Counted from the stretch's first letter, positions 34,542 to 43,147 are shown. The stretch: DNA of 64,000 nucleotides from Croceibacterium sp. TMG7-5b_MA50 (GCF_039830145.1 NZ_CP156082.1:390001-454000), one strand, 5' to 3'. Program-made: numbers and translations. The notes: generated from the sequence alone by a model not told the origin.

Positions 34542-35039
34542 CTACGGCATCTCCATGCCGACCAGACCCGGCCGGATGACGCGGGCGCGCAGCGGTTGTG
34601 CGTCCCTGCCGCCGGATCGCACGCGGATCCATTCGCCAACGGCGCCGGGTTCCAGCACCTCCGCCTGCCGCTGCAGCGCGAAGCCGCGGCCCCGCAGGGC
34701 GACTGTCACGGTTTCGCCACGCAGCACGGCGGGTTCGGTCCTGGCCGGCGTCGCCGCCTGCGCCGGGGCGGACAGCGGCACGAACAGGCGCCAGCCTGCC
34801 ACCGGGCAGCGGACAAGAACGGTGTTCTGGGCCGGGCCGTACCATTCCACGGCCAGCGGCTGCACGCAGGCGGCCAGGCGCAGGCGTGCATCGACCGGTT
34901 GGCGGGCGCCGCCGACCTGCCCGACGGCATGGCCGGTGAACTGCGCGATCGCCTGGTCGATGGCGGCAGGTTCGGTGATGGAGTTCGCGACCGCCGGGGC
35001 GGACAGCAACAGGGCGGCGGCAAAGGCAGGAATTCGCAT
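34542..35039 (-). CDS. flgA: P-ring assembly chaperone FlgA
   Basis: A 165-residue periplasmic protein needed to assemble the flagellar P ring from FlgI. The signal peptide is MRIPAFAAALLLSAPAVANS. The SAF-like domain follows, with VDARLRLAACVQPLAVEW (paired Cys), VLVRCPVAGWRLFVPL, and the terminal FALQRQAEVLEPGAVGEWIRVR and RVIRPGLVGMEM strands. ATG 35039 has GAGGGAG upstream. It is 44 bases after the ExbD-like gene and 92 bases before flgM. Confidence 0.9.
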   Translation of the reverse strand: MRIPAFAAALLLSAPAVANSITEPAAIDQAIAQFTGHAVGQVGGARQPVDARLRLAACVQPLAVEWYGPAQNTVLVRCPVAGWRLFVPLSAPAQAATPARTEPAVLRGETVTVALRGRGFALQRQAEVLEPGAVGEWIRVRSGGRDAQPLRARVIRPGLVGMEMP

Positions 35040-35083
35040 GGGTGCTCCCTCGTGGTTGTCACACCAAGGCAAGCACCATGCCA

Positions 35084-35455
35084 TTATGGCGCGCGATCGT
35101 AGGCGAGCATCGCGACAATGCCGGCATGCCGCTGCGCCGACGGATCGACCACCACCCGCGCGCCCGGATGATCGGCGGCGAGTTGCAGTGCGCGCGGCCC
35201 CGCCGCAGGGCTGGCCAGCAGCGTGAGCTGCAGGCGCGGATCGCGCTGTTCGGCGACAAGCCAATGCGTCAGGGGCGGTGCATCCGCGCCTTCGCGCCAG
35301 ATCGCCACGGGCTCACCGTGCGGCGGCAAAGCGGGCGGCGGGACGGCAGCCTGCGGCCGGTCCAGCGCAGAGGCGGCGACGAGGAACAGGATCAGCGCCA
35401 GGTCGGCCAGCATCGTCTGCCAGCCGGCCGACCCGGGGCGGGCGGCCGCGATCAT
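35084..35455 (-). CDS. ExbD/MotB-like small stator subunit without peptidoglycan-binding domain
   Basis: A 123-residue protein with one N-terminal membrane helix, TMLADLALILFLVAASAL (about residues 14-31), whose Asp sits where MotB, TolR and ExbD carry the ion-coupling Asp. The rest is a compact periplasmic segment ending VVVDPSAQRHAGIVAMLAYDRAP; the OmpA-like domain of MotB is absent. The order after a MotA/ExbB-like gene with a 4-base overlap (ATGA) argues that the two form an ion-driven complex. It could be a flagellar accessory motor or a transport energiser; neither can be proved here. Confidence 0.7.
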   Translation of the reverse strand: MIAAARPGSAGWQTMLADLALILFLVAASALDRPQAAVPPPALPPHGEPVAIWREGADAPPLTHWLVAEQRDPRLQLTLLASPAAGPRALQLAADHPGARVVVDPSAQRHAGIVAMLAYDRAP

Positions 35456-36099
35456 GCGGCATTGTCCAGCGATCGCGGTTCGCCGTGCGATCCGCTGCGC
35501 CGCACGGCGCGGGCGAGCCAGTCGACGAGGGCTTGCCGCTCCGCCTCCTCCCGCGCCGAACGCCGGGCGATCGCGGCAGCGAGCGGCATCAGTATGAAAT
35601 GCGCCAGCACCAGACCATACAGCGTGGTCGTCACTGCCATGGCGATCGCATCGGCATAGGAACTGCCGCCCGCCACCGCGCCTGTCAGACTGCCCAAGGA
35701 TAGCAGCGTGCCAGCGAGTCCCAGCACGGGCGCGAGGTCGGCGGCGCCGTGCAGCACGTCCGTGGCCGCCATGGCATCGCCGGTGCGTGACCGGCAGAAC
35801 CGGTCATGTTCGGCGAACAGGATGTCGATCGACCGGGACCGGATCAGCGCCTGAGTCGCGCAATCGAACTCGCCATCGTCGAAGCTGTGCGCCTGCGCAC
35901 GGAGTAGGCCGTCACGATCGATCTCGCCGATCTGGCCGCTCAGCCGCTGACGGATGCGGACGGGGTCGAAGGGGCGGCGTAGCAGGCCAGCTAGGGCGCG
36001 GGCTGTGACGCGCAGCTCCGCCGGGCCGCAGCGGAGCGCGGTCGCCGCCAGCGTGCCGCCGGCCACCAGGGCTGCCGAGGCCGGGTCGAACACGTCCAT
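35452..36099 (-). CDS. MotA/TolQ/ExbB-like proton-channel subunit
   Basis: A 215-residue protein with hydrophobic segments near residues 8-20, 115-140 and 155-178. The MotA-family pore helices are visible as APVLGLAGTLLSLGSL and AMAVTTTLYGLVLAHFILMPLA. The N-terminus (ASAALVAGGTLAATALR) resembles MotA/PomA rather than ExbB. It starts the minus-strand flagellar operon, divergent from flgB. It is shorter than the true MotA encoded at 44116 and is paired with the short ExbD-like protein, so the window holds two stator-like pairs. Confidence 0.8.
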   Translation of the reverse strand: MDVFDPASAALVAGGTLAATALRCGPAELRVTARALAGLLRRPFDPVRIRQRLSGQIGEIDRDGLLRAQAHSFDDGEFDCATQALIRSRSIDILFAEHDRFCRSRTGDAMAATDVLHGAADLAPVLGLAGTLLSLGSLTGAVAGGSSYADAIAMAVTTTLYGLVLAHFILMPLAAAIARRSAREEAERQALVDWLARAVRRSGSHGEPRSLDNAA

Positions 36100-36253
36100 G
36101 CACAAATCCTCCAACGCGGGCCCGACCGGCCGCACCAGACAGAACGGCAGCGCGGCGATGTCTTTCAGGGCAGGGGCGGCGCCTTGCCGCCGGGCGGCAA
36201 GCAATTGCCGGTCGCAGCGCGGGCGTAGCTGGCGATGGCGGCGCCGCGCAAAT

Positions 36254-36269
36254 TGGCACGCCCCTTGCT
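36254..36269 (+). promoter_or_regulatory. Sigma-54 promoter of the flg operon
   Basis: TGGCACG (36254-36260), four bases, TTGCT (36265-36269): the GG of the -24 element and the GC of the -12 element are separated by exactly 10 bases, matching the RpoN consensus at all key positions. Transcription would start near 36280, leaving a leader of about 48 bases before flgB. It implies control by an NtrC-type flagellar activator encoded elsewhere. Confidence 0.85.
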
Positions 36270-36327
36270 GAACATGCCAGCGAGGCCCGCATCCGGCGGG
36301 TTTCACGCAACGGAGCACCTTCACGTC

Positions 36328-36675
36328 ATGAGCCATTCCCTGTTCGGCATCCACGGCGCCGCGCTGGAGGTCCGGTCGCAGCGCATGGGTGTGCTGGCGG
36401 CCAACATCGCCAATGCCGCGACCCCCGGCTACAAGGCGCGGGATATCGATTTCGGCACCGCGCTGCAGGCCCGGCTGGGCGGTGTGGACAGTGATGCCGC
36501 CAGTAACGCGGCCACCCTGTATCGCCGCCCGGTGATGTCCAGCCTGGACGGCAACACGGTGGAGATGAACACCGAACAGGCGGCCTTTGCCGAAAACGCC
36601 GTCGGCTATTCCGCGACATTGGGCTTCCTGAAGGGCCGGGTTGAGACGGTCACCCGCGCGATCAAGGGCGAGTAA
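36328..36675 (+). CDS. flgB: Flagellar proximal rod protein FlgB
   Basis: A 115-residue rod protein. The N-terminal axial-protein helix is SLFGIHGAALEVRSQRMGVLAANIANAATPGYKARDIDF, and the C-terminal helix ENAVGYSATLGFLKGRVETV closes the fold. The middle (NTVEMNTEQAAFAEN) is the FlgB/FlgC-specific segment. ATG 36328 is the first start that gives the conserved N-terminus. It opens the plus-strand flg operon under the sigma-54 promoter. Confidence 0.93.
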   Translation: MSHSLFGIHGAALEVRSQRMGVLAANIANAATPGYKARDIDFGTALQARLGGVDSDAASNAATLYRRPVMSSLDGNTVEMNTEQAAFAENAVGYSATLGFLKGRVETVTRAIKGE

Positions 36676-36679
36676 GGCC

Positions 36680-37084
36680 GTGCCGAACCCAACCACGCTG
36701 TTCCAGCTGGGGCATCAAGCGATGTCGGCGCAACTCGTGCGCATGAACGCCGCCGCCTCCAACCTCGCCAATGCAGGCAGCGTCGCGGCGACGGAGGATG
36801 GCGCATACCGTCCCGTCCGCGCTGTCTTCGCCGAACAGCTCGACCGGCAGACCGGCCTCAGCACCGTGGCGGTCACTACCGTCGCCAGAGCCGATGTGAC
36901 GCCCGTGCGCCGCTACGATCCCGGCCATCCGCTCGCCGACGAGAACGGCGAGGTCTGGGTCAGCCCGGTCGATGAGAACGAGGAGATGGTCGAGATGCTC
37001 GAGGCGTCCCGCCAGTACCGCAACATGGTGGAGGCGCTGTCCACCGCCAAGCAACTGATGCTCGAAACCATGAGGATGAAATGA
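36680..37084 (+). CDS. flgC: Flagellar proximal rod protein FlgC
   Basis: A 134-residue rod protein with the N-terminal [13 protein letters not shown] axial motif, the central [25 protein letters not shown] segment typical of FlgC, and a C-terminal [22 protein letters not shown] helix. The start is taken as GTG 36680, because ATG 36722 would remove half of the first helix. It is 4 bases after flgB and overlaps flgD by 4 bases (ATGA). Confidence 0.92.
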   Translation: MPNPTTLFQLGHQAMSAQLVRMNAAASNLANAGSVAATEDGAYRPVRAVFAEQLDRQTGLSTVAVTTVARADVTPVRRYDPGHPLADENGEVWVSPVDENEEMVEMLEASRQYRNMVEALSTAKQLMLETMRMK

Positions 37085-37371
37085 GCCTTACCTCCATCAC
37101 CCAGTTGCAGAACACGGCCACCGCCGCGGCGAAGGACAAGGCGACCACCGGGCGCGGTCTCGACAGCCTGGGGCAGGGCGATTTCCTGCGGCTGATGACC
37201 ACGCAGCTGCAGCAGCAGGATCCGTTCAATCCGGTCGATAACACGCAGATGCTGGCGCAGATGGCCCAGTTTTCCAGCCTCGCCACCATGACCGACGTCA
37301 GCGCCACGCTGGAGGCGATCAACACCAAGCTCGACAAGCTGACGGCCGCCGCCGCCACCCCCAAGGAGTAA
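37081..37371 (+). CDS. flgD: Minimal hook-cap protein FlgD (N-terminal domain only)
   Basis: Only 96 residues, against about 220 in enteric FlgD. The conserved hook-capping segment is complete: [25 protein letters not shown] (near residues 30-55) and [15 protein letters not shown]. The Tudor/Ig-like C-terminal domains are absent, and the frame ends cleanly in TAA with an AAGGAG for flgE in its last codons, so it is a natural short form and not a frameshift. Confidence 0.88.
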   Translation: MSLTSITQLQNTATAAAKDKATTGRGLDSLGQGDFLRLMTTQLQQQDPFNPVDNTQMLAQMAQFSSLATMTDVSATLEAINTKLDKLTAAAATPKE

Positions 37372-37377
37372 GCACCG

Positions 37378-38190
37378 ATGTCCTACTACACTTCAATCAG
37401 TGGGCTGAAGAACGCCCAGACCGATCTGGGCGTGATCGCCCACAACATCGCCAATACGGAAACCACCGGCTTCAAGAAGTCGACCACCAGCTTCGCCGAT
37501 ATCGTCGCCAAGTCGGCCATGTCCGACCCGCGCAAGACGATGGGCATCGGCTCCACCGTGGAATCGATCTCCCAGAACTTCAGCGTCGGCTCCATCGAGC
37601 AGACTGGTTCGGCGCTCGACATCGCGATCAATGGCGAGGGGTTCTTCGCCACCAAGGCCGCCGATGACGGTTCCATGTCGTTCACCCGCAACGGCGCGAT
37701 GATGCTGGATCAGAACGGCTACATCCAGGATGGGTCGGACAACCGGCTGCAGGTGTTCCCGGTCGATGCGGCGGGCAACGCCACCTCCGCCACCCCGGTC
37801 GATGCGATGGTACCGGCGACGAACGGCGCCGGATCGAAGTTCGCGGGGCTGACCATTGCCGAGGACGGGCTGGTCACCGTCACCTATGGCGACGGCACGA
37901 CCCAGCCGGTCGGGCAGGTGGCGCTCGCTTCCTTCGCCTCCAACACCGGGTTGCAGCAGGTCGGCTCCTCCAATTGGGAAGCCACCGGCCTGTCGGGTCC
38001 GGCAAGCTACGGCCAGGCGGGCATCGGCCGCTTCGGATCGCTGCTGTCGGGCGCTCTGGAACGGTCCAACGTCGACATCGCGGAGGAACTGGTCGGGCTC
38101 ATCAGCGCGCAGCGCAACTTCCAGGCCAATGCCAAGGCGATCGATACCGCCACCCGCATCACCGAAACCATCATCAACCTGCGTACGTAA
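37378..38190 (+). CDS. flgE: Short flagellar hook protein FlgE
   Basis: A 270-residue axial protein following flgD, the usual place of FlgE. The N-terminal D0 helix SYYTSISGLKNAQTDLGVIAHNIANTETTGFKKS, the ALDIAINGEGFFATK strand and the C-terminal LERSNVDIAEELVGLISAQRNFQANAKAIDTATRI helix are all present. Enteric FlgE is about 400 residues; the middle domains are much reduced here, so the hook subunit is close to D0-D1 plus a small insert. An FlgF/FlgG-like paralogue reading is possible, but separate flgF and flgG genes follow. Confidence 0.85.
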   Translation: MSYYTSISGLKNAQTDLGVIAHNIANTETTGFKKSTTSFADIVAKSAMSDPRKTMGIGSTVESISQNFSVGSIEQTGSALDIAINGEGFFATKAADDGSMSFTRNGAMMLDQNGYIQDGSDNRLQVFPVDAAGNATSATPVDAMVPATNGAGSKFAGLTIAEDGLVTVTYGDGTTQPVGQVALASFASNTGLQQVGSSNWEATGLSGPASYGQAGIGRFGSLLSGALERSNVDIAEELVGLISAQRNFQANAKAIDTATRITETIINLRT

Positions 38191-38206
38191 CGGACGGGCT
38201 TGAGCG

Positions 38207-38947
38207 ATGGACCGCCTGATCTACACCGCCTTGTCTGGCATGCGCGCCTCCATGGACCAGCAGCGCGTGACGGCCAGCAACATGGCCAACGCGCAGACCA
38301 TCGGCTTCCGGGCCGAGGAGCTGGACCGCCGCCCCGTCACGCTGCGTGGCGAGGCGCTGGAGGTGCGTGCCATGCAGCAGGGCGAGGTGCGCGGCGCCGA
38401 CATGCGCGGCGGCGAGGTGTTCGGCACGGGCAACCCGCTGGATGTCGCGCTGAATGGCGAGGCGATGCTAGCGGTCCAGGCGCCTGACGGCAGCGAGGCC
38501 TACACCCGCCGTGGCGACCTGCGCATCGACGCGTCGGGCATGCTGATGAACGGGGAAGGGTTGCTGGTGCTGGGCGCCGATGGCCCGATCAGCGTGCCGC
38601 CGGGCGGTCAGCCGCAACTCTCCGCCGACGGTGCGGTGACCGTGCGTGATCCGGCCCAGCCGCTGGCCCCGGCGACGGAGGTCGGCCGGCTGAAGCTGGC
38701 ATCGCCCGCGGGTAGCCAAGTGCTGAAGGGGCTGGACGGCCTGTTCCGCGTGGTCGGCGGCGGCGTGCTGCCGGCGGACGAGCAGGCGACGATCGTCACC
38801 GGATCGCTGGAACAGTCCAACGTGAACACCTCGCAAGTGCTGGTGGAGATGATCGATGCCCAGCGCCTTTACGCCATGCGCAGCAAGCTGATCGCCACCG
38901 CCGGCGACATCGATGAAAGCGGCGCATCCCTGATGCGTCTCAGCTGA
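38207..38947 (+). CDS. flgF: Flagellar proximal rod protein FlgF
   Basis: A 246-residue rod protein with MRASMDQQRVTASNMANAQTIGFRAEE at the N-terminus, NPLDVALNGEAMLAVQAPDG and YTRRGDLRIDASG in the middle, and SLEQSNVNTSQVLVEMIDAQRLYAMRSK at the end. These are the FlgF arrangement of the basal-body rod family. It is 16 bases after flgE and 24 bases before flgG. Confidence 0.93.
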   Translation: MDRLIYTALSGMRASMDQQRVTASNMANAQTIGFRAEELDRRPVTLRGEALEVRAMQQGEVRGADMRGGEVFGTGNPLDVALNGEAMLAVQAPDGSEAYTRRGDLRIDASGMLMNGEGLLVLGADGPISVPPGGQPQLSADGAVTVRDPAQPLAPATEVGRLKLASPAGSQVLKGLDGLFRVVGGGVLPADEQATIVTGSLEQSNVNTSQVLVEMIDAQRLYAMRSKLIATAGDIDESGASLMRLS

Positions 38948-38971
38948 CCTTAGAATTCAGGAAACACGGAC

Positions 38972-39766
38972 ATGCCAACCAACGCACTCCAGGTCGCCAG
39001 TACCGGGCTTGAGGCCCAGGGTCACCGCATGCAGGTGATCGCCAACAACCTGGCCAATGTCGGCACCAGCGGGTTCAAGCGCGACCGGGCGAACTTCGCC
39101 ACGCTCGCCTACCAGGACGCGCGCGTCGCCGGGCAGCGGTCGAGCGCGCAGACCGCCTATGCCACGGGCCTGAACCTCGGCACCGGCGTCGCGCTGCAAT
39201 CGACCAGCCAGATCGTGACGCAGGGCACGCTCAACATGACCGACCAGCCCTATGACTTGGCGCTGGATGGCAATGGCTATTTCCAGGTGGAGCGGCCCGA
39301 TGGCGGGCTGGTCTACACCCGCGCCGGCAATTTCTCGCTGAGCGCGGATGGCCAGCTGGTGACGCAGCAGGGCTTCGCCGTGCAGCCGACCATCACCGTG
39401 CCCGAAGGGACCACCGGCGTCGCGATCGCGCCCGACGGCACGGTCACCGCCATGCTGCCGGGGCAGGCGGAGCCATCGGAGGTCGGCCAGCTGCAGGTCG
39501 CCCAGTTCGTCAATCCGGCGGGCCTGCGCGCGATCGGTGACAACTTTCTGCAGGAAACCGCCGCCAGTGGGCCGGCGCAGCTGGCCGCCGGCGGCGAGCA
39601 GGGGCGCGGCAACATCCGGCAGGGCATGCTGGAGCAGAGCAACGTCAACATCGTGGAGGAGCTGGTCGCCATGATCGAGTGCCAGCGCGCCTACGAGATC
39701 AATTCGAAGATGGTCTCTGCCGTGGACAACATGCTGCAGAACGCCAACCAGACGCTGGGGCGGTGA
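38972..39766 (+). CDS. flgG: Flagellar distal rod protein FlgG
   Basis: A 264-residue distal rod subunit. It has GLEAQGHRMQVIANNLANVGTSGFKRDRANF, the FlgG-specific YQDARVAGQ region, DLALDGNGYFQVERPDG, YTRAGNFSLSADGQLVTQQG, and the C-terminal NVNIVEELVAMIECQRAYEINSKM helix. AGGAAA precedes ATG 38972. Its stop overlaps the flgH start by one base (TGATG). Confidence 0.95.
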   Translation: MPTNALQVASTGLEAQGHRMQVIANNLANVGTSGFKRDRANFATLAYQDARVAGQRSSAQTAYATGLNLGTGVALQSTSQIVTQGTLNMTDQPYDLALDGNGYFQVERPDGGLVYTRAGNFSLSADGQLVTQQGFAVQPTITVPEGTTGVAIAPDGTVTAMLPGQAEPSEVGQLQVAQFVNPAGLRAIGDNFLQETAASGPAQLAAGGEQGRGNIRQGMLEQSNVNIVEELVAMIECQRAYEINSKMVSAVDNMLQNANQTLGR

Positions 39767-40425
39767 TGCGCGCGGCCCTTCTCCTCGGCACGGCGCTGCT
39801 CCTGTCCGCTTGCGGTGGGGTGGGGCAGCGGCCGATGGGCTACATGCCTGCGCTGCCGCCGGCGCCTGTACTGGCCGCTGCGACGGTGGACGGCAATGGT
39901 GCGATCTACCAGGCGGCGAACGGCTACGCCCCGCTGTACAGCGGCTACCGCGCGCAGGGGATCGGCGACCTCGTCACCATCCGTCTGGTGGAGGTGACGA
40001 GCACGGCCAAGTCCGCCAGCAGCCAGACGCAGCGCGACGGCGGCATCAGCGTCTCGCCGCCTGCTACCGGTCCGTTCTCCTTCAACCCGGCCGGGATTAA
40101 TTCGGGCGCGTCATCGTCGTTCAACGGGCAGGGCGATGCGGCCCAGCAGAGCAGGCTGCAGGGGGACATCACGGTGACCATCATCGATGTGCGTCCCAAC
40201 GGCACCGCGCTGGTCCGGGGCGAGAAGCTGATGTCGTTCAGCCAGGGCGAGGAATGGATCCAGCTGTCGGGCATCATCCGCCTGGCCGACGTGACGCCCG
40301 GCAACGAGGTATTCTCGAACCGGGTGGCCGATGCGCGCATCACCTATGGCGGGCGCGGATCGGTGCAGCAGTCCAGCCGGCAGGGCTGGCTGACCAACTT
40401 CTTCAACCTGGTGAGCCCGTTCTGA
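39766..40425 (+). CDS. flgH: Flagellar L-ring lipoprotein FlgH
   Basis: A 219-residue outer-membrane ring subunit. The signal ends with lipobox LLSAC (near residue 15), giving a lipoprotein. The body has the FlgH segments IYQAANGYAPLYSGYRAQGIGDLVTIRLVE, DITVTIIDVRPNGTALVRGEK and WIQLSGIIRLADVTPGNEVFSNRVADARITY, ending FFNLVSPF. The start is the ATG that overlaps the flgG stop, which also begins the signal peptide. Confidence 0.95.
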   Translation: MRAALLLGTALLLSACGGVGQRPMGYMPALPPAPVLAAATVDGNGAIYQAANGYAPLYSGYRAQGIGDLVTIRLVEVTSTAKSASSQTQRDGGISVSPPATGPFSFNPAGINSGASSSFNGQGDAAQQSRLQGDITVTIIDVRPNGTALVRGEKLMSFSQGEEWIQLSGIIRLADVTPGNEVFSNRVADARITYGGRGSVQQSSRQGWLTNFFNLVSPF

Positions 40426-41528
40426 TGCCCCCGTTCCGCTCCCTCCTGCTCGCCGCCGCGACCGGCATGGTCGCGCTCGCCAGTCCCGCCATGGCGGAAC
40501 GGGTGCGCGATCTCGGCACCTTTCAGTCGGTGCGCGGCAACCAGCTGACCGGCTACGGCATCGTCGTGGGCCTGGACGGCACTGGCGACGACAACTTCAT
40601 CTACACGGCGGAGGCAATGCGGGGCGTGACCAACCGCCTCGGCTTCCAGTTGCCGCCGGGCGTGAACCCCGCGCTACGCAACGCCGCCGCCGTGATGATC
40701 ACCGCCGACCTGCCGGCCTTTGCCAAGCCCGGTCAGCGGATCGACATCACCGTGTCCGCCATCGGTCGCGCCCGCTCCTTGCGGGGCGGTGCGTTGATCA
40801 TGACGCCGCTCTACGGTGCGGACGGGCAGGTCTACGCCATGGCGCAGGGCAGCTTGGCAGTCGGTGGACTGGGCGTCACCGGGCGCGACGGGTCCAGCCT
40901 TACCGTGAATGTGCCAACGGTCGGCCGCGTGCCCGAAGGGGCCACGGTGGAACGCGGCGTGGCGATCGGGTTCGAGACCCAGCCGGTGCTGCGCTGGAAC
41001 CTGTACCAGGCCGATTTTCTGACCATTGCCCGTGTACGCGACGCGGTGAATGCACGCTTTCCCGGTGCCGCGTCGGTGGAGGATGGTGCCACGCTGGCGC
41101 TGGCGCTGCCTGCCGGAGCCGACATGCGCGCAGGGCTGATGGCCGAGATCGAGATGCTGGACGTGAACCCGGCGGAGGCCGCGGCACGGGTGGTGGTGAA
41201 CAGCCGCACCGGCACCGTCGTCATCTCCAGCGCCGTACGTCTCGCGCCTGCGGCCATCAGCCATGGCAGCATGGTCGTGCGGGTGGAGGAGAGCCCCACC
41301 GTGGTGCAGCCCCAGCCCTTCGGCAACGGCCGCACCGCGACGCAGCAGGATTCCGCCGTCAGCATCGAGGAGGAGGGTGGCCACGTCGCGCTGTTCGAAC
41401 CCGGTGCCAGCCTGTCCGAAGTGGTGGATGCGCTGAACATGCTGGGCGCGACACCGTCCGACCTGGTCGCAATTCTGGAGGCGCTGAAGCAGGCCGGGTC
41501 GCTGAAGGCGGAGATGGTGGTGATATGA
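40425..41528 (+). CDS. flgI: Flagellar P-ring protein FlgI
   Basis: A 367-residue periplasmic ring subunit with signal peptide ending ASPAMAERV. The start of the mature protein, VRDLGTFQSVRGNQLTGYGIVVGLDGTGDD, is the strongest FlgI signature. NAAAVMITADLPAFAKPGQRIDITVSAIG and the final LNMLGATPSDLVAILEALKQAGSLKAEMVVI also match. The start overlaps flgH as TGATG. FlgA in this window would assist its assembly. Confidence 0.96.
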   Translation: MPPFRSLLLAAATGMVALASPAMAERVRDLGTFQSVRGNQLTGYGIVVGLDGTGDDNFIYTAEAMRGVTNRLGFQLPPGVNPALRNAAAVMITADLPAFAKPGQRIDITVSAIGRARSLRGGALIMTPLYGADGQVYAMAQGSLAVGGLGVTGRDGSSLTVNVPTVGRVPEGATVERGVAIGFETQPVLRWNLYQADFLTIARVRDAVNARFPGAASVEDGATLALALPAGADMRAGLMAEIEMLDVNPAEAAARVVVNSRTGTVVISSAVRLAPAAISHGSMVVRVEESPTVVQPQPFGNGRTATQQDSAVSIEEEGGHVALFEPGASLSEVVDALNMLGATPSDLVAILEALKQAGSLKAEMVVI

Positions 41529-41806
41529 TCGCGCCCATTCATTCCACTGCGGCTGCTGCCGCGCCCAAGTCTGACCTGCGCAAGGCGGCGCAAGGCTTCG
41601 AGGCGATCATGCTGCGCCAGATGCTGGCCGCCGCGCGTGCCAGTGACTTCGGCAACGACCTGCTGGGCGATGGCGCCGGGCAGGACACCTTTGCGGAGAT
41701 GCGCGACTCGCACTTCGCCGACCTCGCCGCCGGTTCGGGCCTGCTGGGTCTGGCCGACAAGATCGAGGCGCAACTCGCCCGCCACGGCGCGGCACAGGAG
41801 ATCTAG
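41525..41806 (+). CDS. flgJ: Rod-binding FlgJ, N-terminal domain only
   Basis: A 93-residue protein carrying only the rod-cap domain: LRKAAQGFEAIMLRQMLAAAR (near residues 17-37) and FAEMRDSHFADLAAGSGLLGLADKIEAQL. The muramidase half of enteric FlgJ is absent. The gene overlaps flgI by 4 bases (ATGA), and carries AGGAG for flgK near its end. The missing hydrolase activity is probably provided by the SLT protein encoded upstream of flhA. Confidence 0.9.
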   Translation: MIAPIHSTAAAAAPKSDLRKAAQGFEAIMLRQMLAAARASDFGNDLLGDGAGQDTFAEMRDSHFADLAAGSGLLGLADKIEAQLARHGAAQEI

Positions 41807-41809
41807 CAC

Positions 41810-43147
41810 ATGGCATCCGACCTGCTGACGATCGGCGCCGCCGGCGCCAAGGCCGCCCGCGCCGCGCTGGACGTGACGGCACACAACATCGCCAATGCCT
41901 CTACGGAGGGATACGTCCGCCGCTCAGCGCGCTTGGACGAACTCGCCGGGCGCGGTGCCTTCCCCTACATGGCCGATATCAGCCTGTCGGGCGCGCGGGT
42001 CGGGTCGATCCACCGCAATGCCGATGCCTTCCGGCAGGCGGAGGTTCGCCGCACCGCCAGCGACCTGACGCGCTCCGACGCGGAGCTGGCCGCGCTTCGC
42101 ACGGTGGAGGCAGCCCTTGACGACACCGCCGTCTACGACTCGATCGTCGAGTTCGAGGCCGCGTTGCAGCAGCTGGCGAACGACCCGGTCGATCCGGCGC
42201 TGCGTGCGGTGACGCTGGCGCGGGCCGACGCGATGGCGGGCAAGTTCAACATCGCGGCGGAGACGCTGGACGCCGCCGCGGCGGGGATGCAGTTCGACGC
42301 CACCGCAGGCGTCACCCGCGCCAACGAGGTGGGCGCGGAACTCGCGCGGGTGAACGTCAACCTCGCCCGCGCGGTGAACGGCACCACGGACAAGGCCGCG
42401 CTGCTGGATCGACGCGACATGCTGCTGGCGCAGCTGAGCGAGCATGCCAACACCGCCACCGACTTTGCCGCCGATGGAACGGTGACCGTTCGGTTGGGCG
42501 GCGCCGCCGGGCCGGTGTTCGTCGCCGGCGACGATGCGGGTACGCTGTCGCTGACGATCGCTGCGGACGACACGATCGCCTTTGCCGTAAACGGCGCGGC
42601 GGTCGATGTCACAGGCGGCAAGCTGGCCGGCGCGCAGGCTGGCCTTGTCGCCAACGACACGTTCCGCACGCGCCTGAATACGCTGGCCGACAACATTGCG
42701 GCGACCGTCAATGCCGCGCAGGGTGCGGGCGCGGACCTGACCGGTGCAGGCGGGCAGCCGATGTTCACCGGCACCGGCGCTGCCGGCTTCTCCATGGCGC
42801 TGACGGATGGCGGCCAGATCGCCGCCGCCGCGGCCGGCTCACCTGCCAATAGCCGTGACGGCACCAACCTGGCGGCCTTGCGGCAGGCAATCGGCACGCT
42901 GGACCCGGCAGGCGACATGAACCTGCTGCTGTTCGACGTGTCGGCGGTGGTCTCCGCCCGTACGCTCACCAACGAGGCGCTGGGCTCCATCGCCTCCTCC
43001 GCCCGGATCGTGCTGCAGCAGCAGGCGGGCGTCGACCTCGATACCGAAGCGGCCAACCTCATCCGCTTCCAGCAGGCTTTCCAGGCCAGCAGCCGGGCCA
43101 TGCAGGTGGCCAGTGACCTGTTCGACACGCTTTTGGGGATCAGATGA
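41810..43147 (+). CDS. flgK: Hook-filament junction protein FlgK
   Basis: A 445-residue junction protein. The N-terminal helix LLTIGAAGAKAARAALDVTAHNIANASTEGYVRRSARL and the C-terminal DLDTEAANLIRFQQAFQASSRAMQVASDLFDTLLGI are the axial FlgK ends. The middle is a variable Ala/Gly/Thr-rich domain. AGGAG at the end of flgJ serves as its ribosome-binding site. It overlaps flgL by 4 bases; FlgN is the probable export chaperone of both. Confidence 0.93.
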   Translation: MASDLLTIGAAGAKAARAALDVTAHNIANASTEGYVRRSARLDELAGRGAFPYMADISLSGARVGSIHRNADAFRQAEVRRTASDLTRSDAELAALRTVEAALDDTAVYDSIVEFEAALQQLANDPVDPALRAVTLARADAMAGKFNIAAETLDAAAAGMQFDATAGVTRANEVGAELARVNVNLARAVNGTTDKAALLDRRDMLLAQLSEHANTATDFAADGTVTVRLGGAAGPVFVAGDDAGTLSLTIAADDTIAFAVNGAAVDVTGGKLAGAQAGLVANDTFRTRLNTLADNIAATVNAAQGAGADLTGAGGQPMFTGTGAAGFSMALTDGGQIAAAAAGSPANSRDGTNLAALRQAIGTLDPAGDMNLLLFDVSAVVSARTLTNEALGSIASSARIVLQQQAGVDLDTEAANLIRFQQAFQASSRAMQVASDLFDTLLGIR

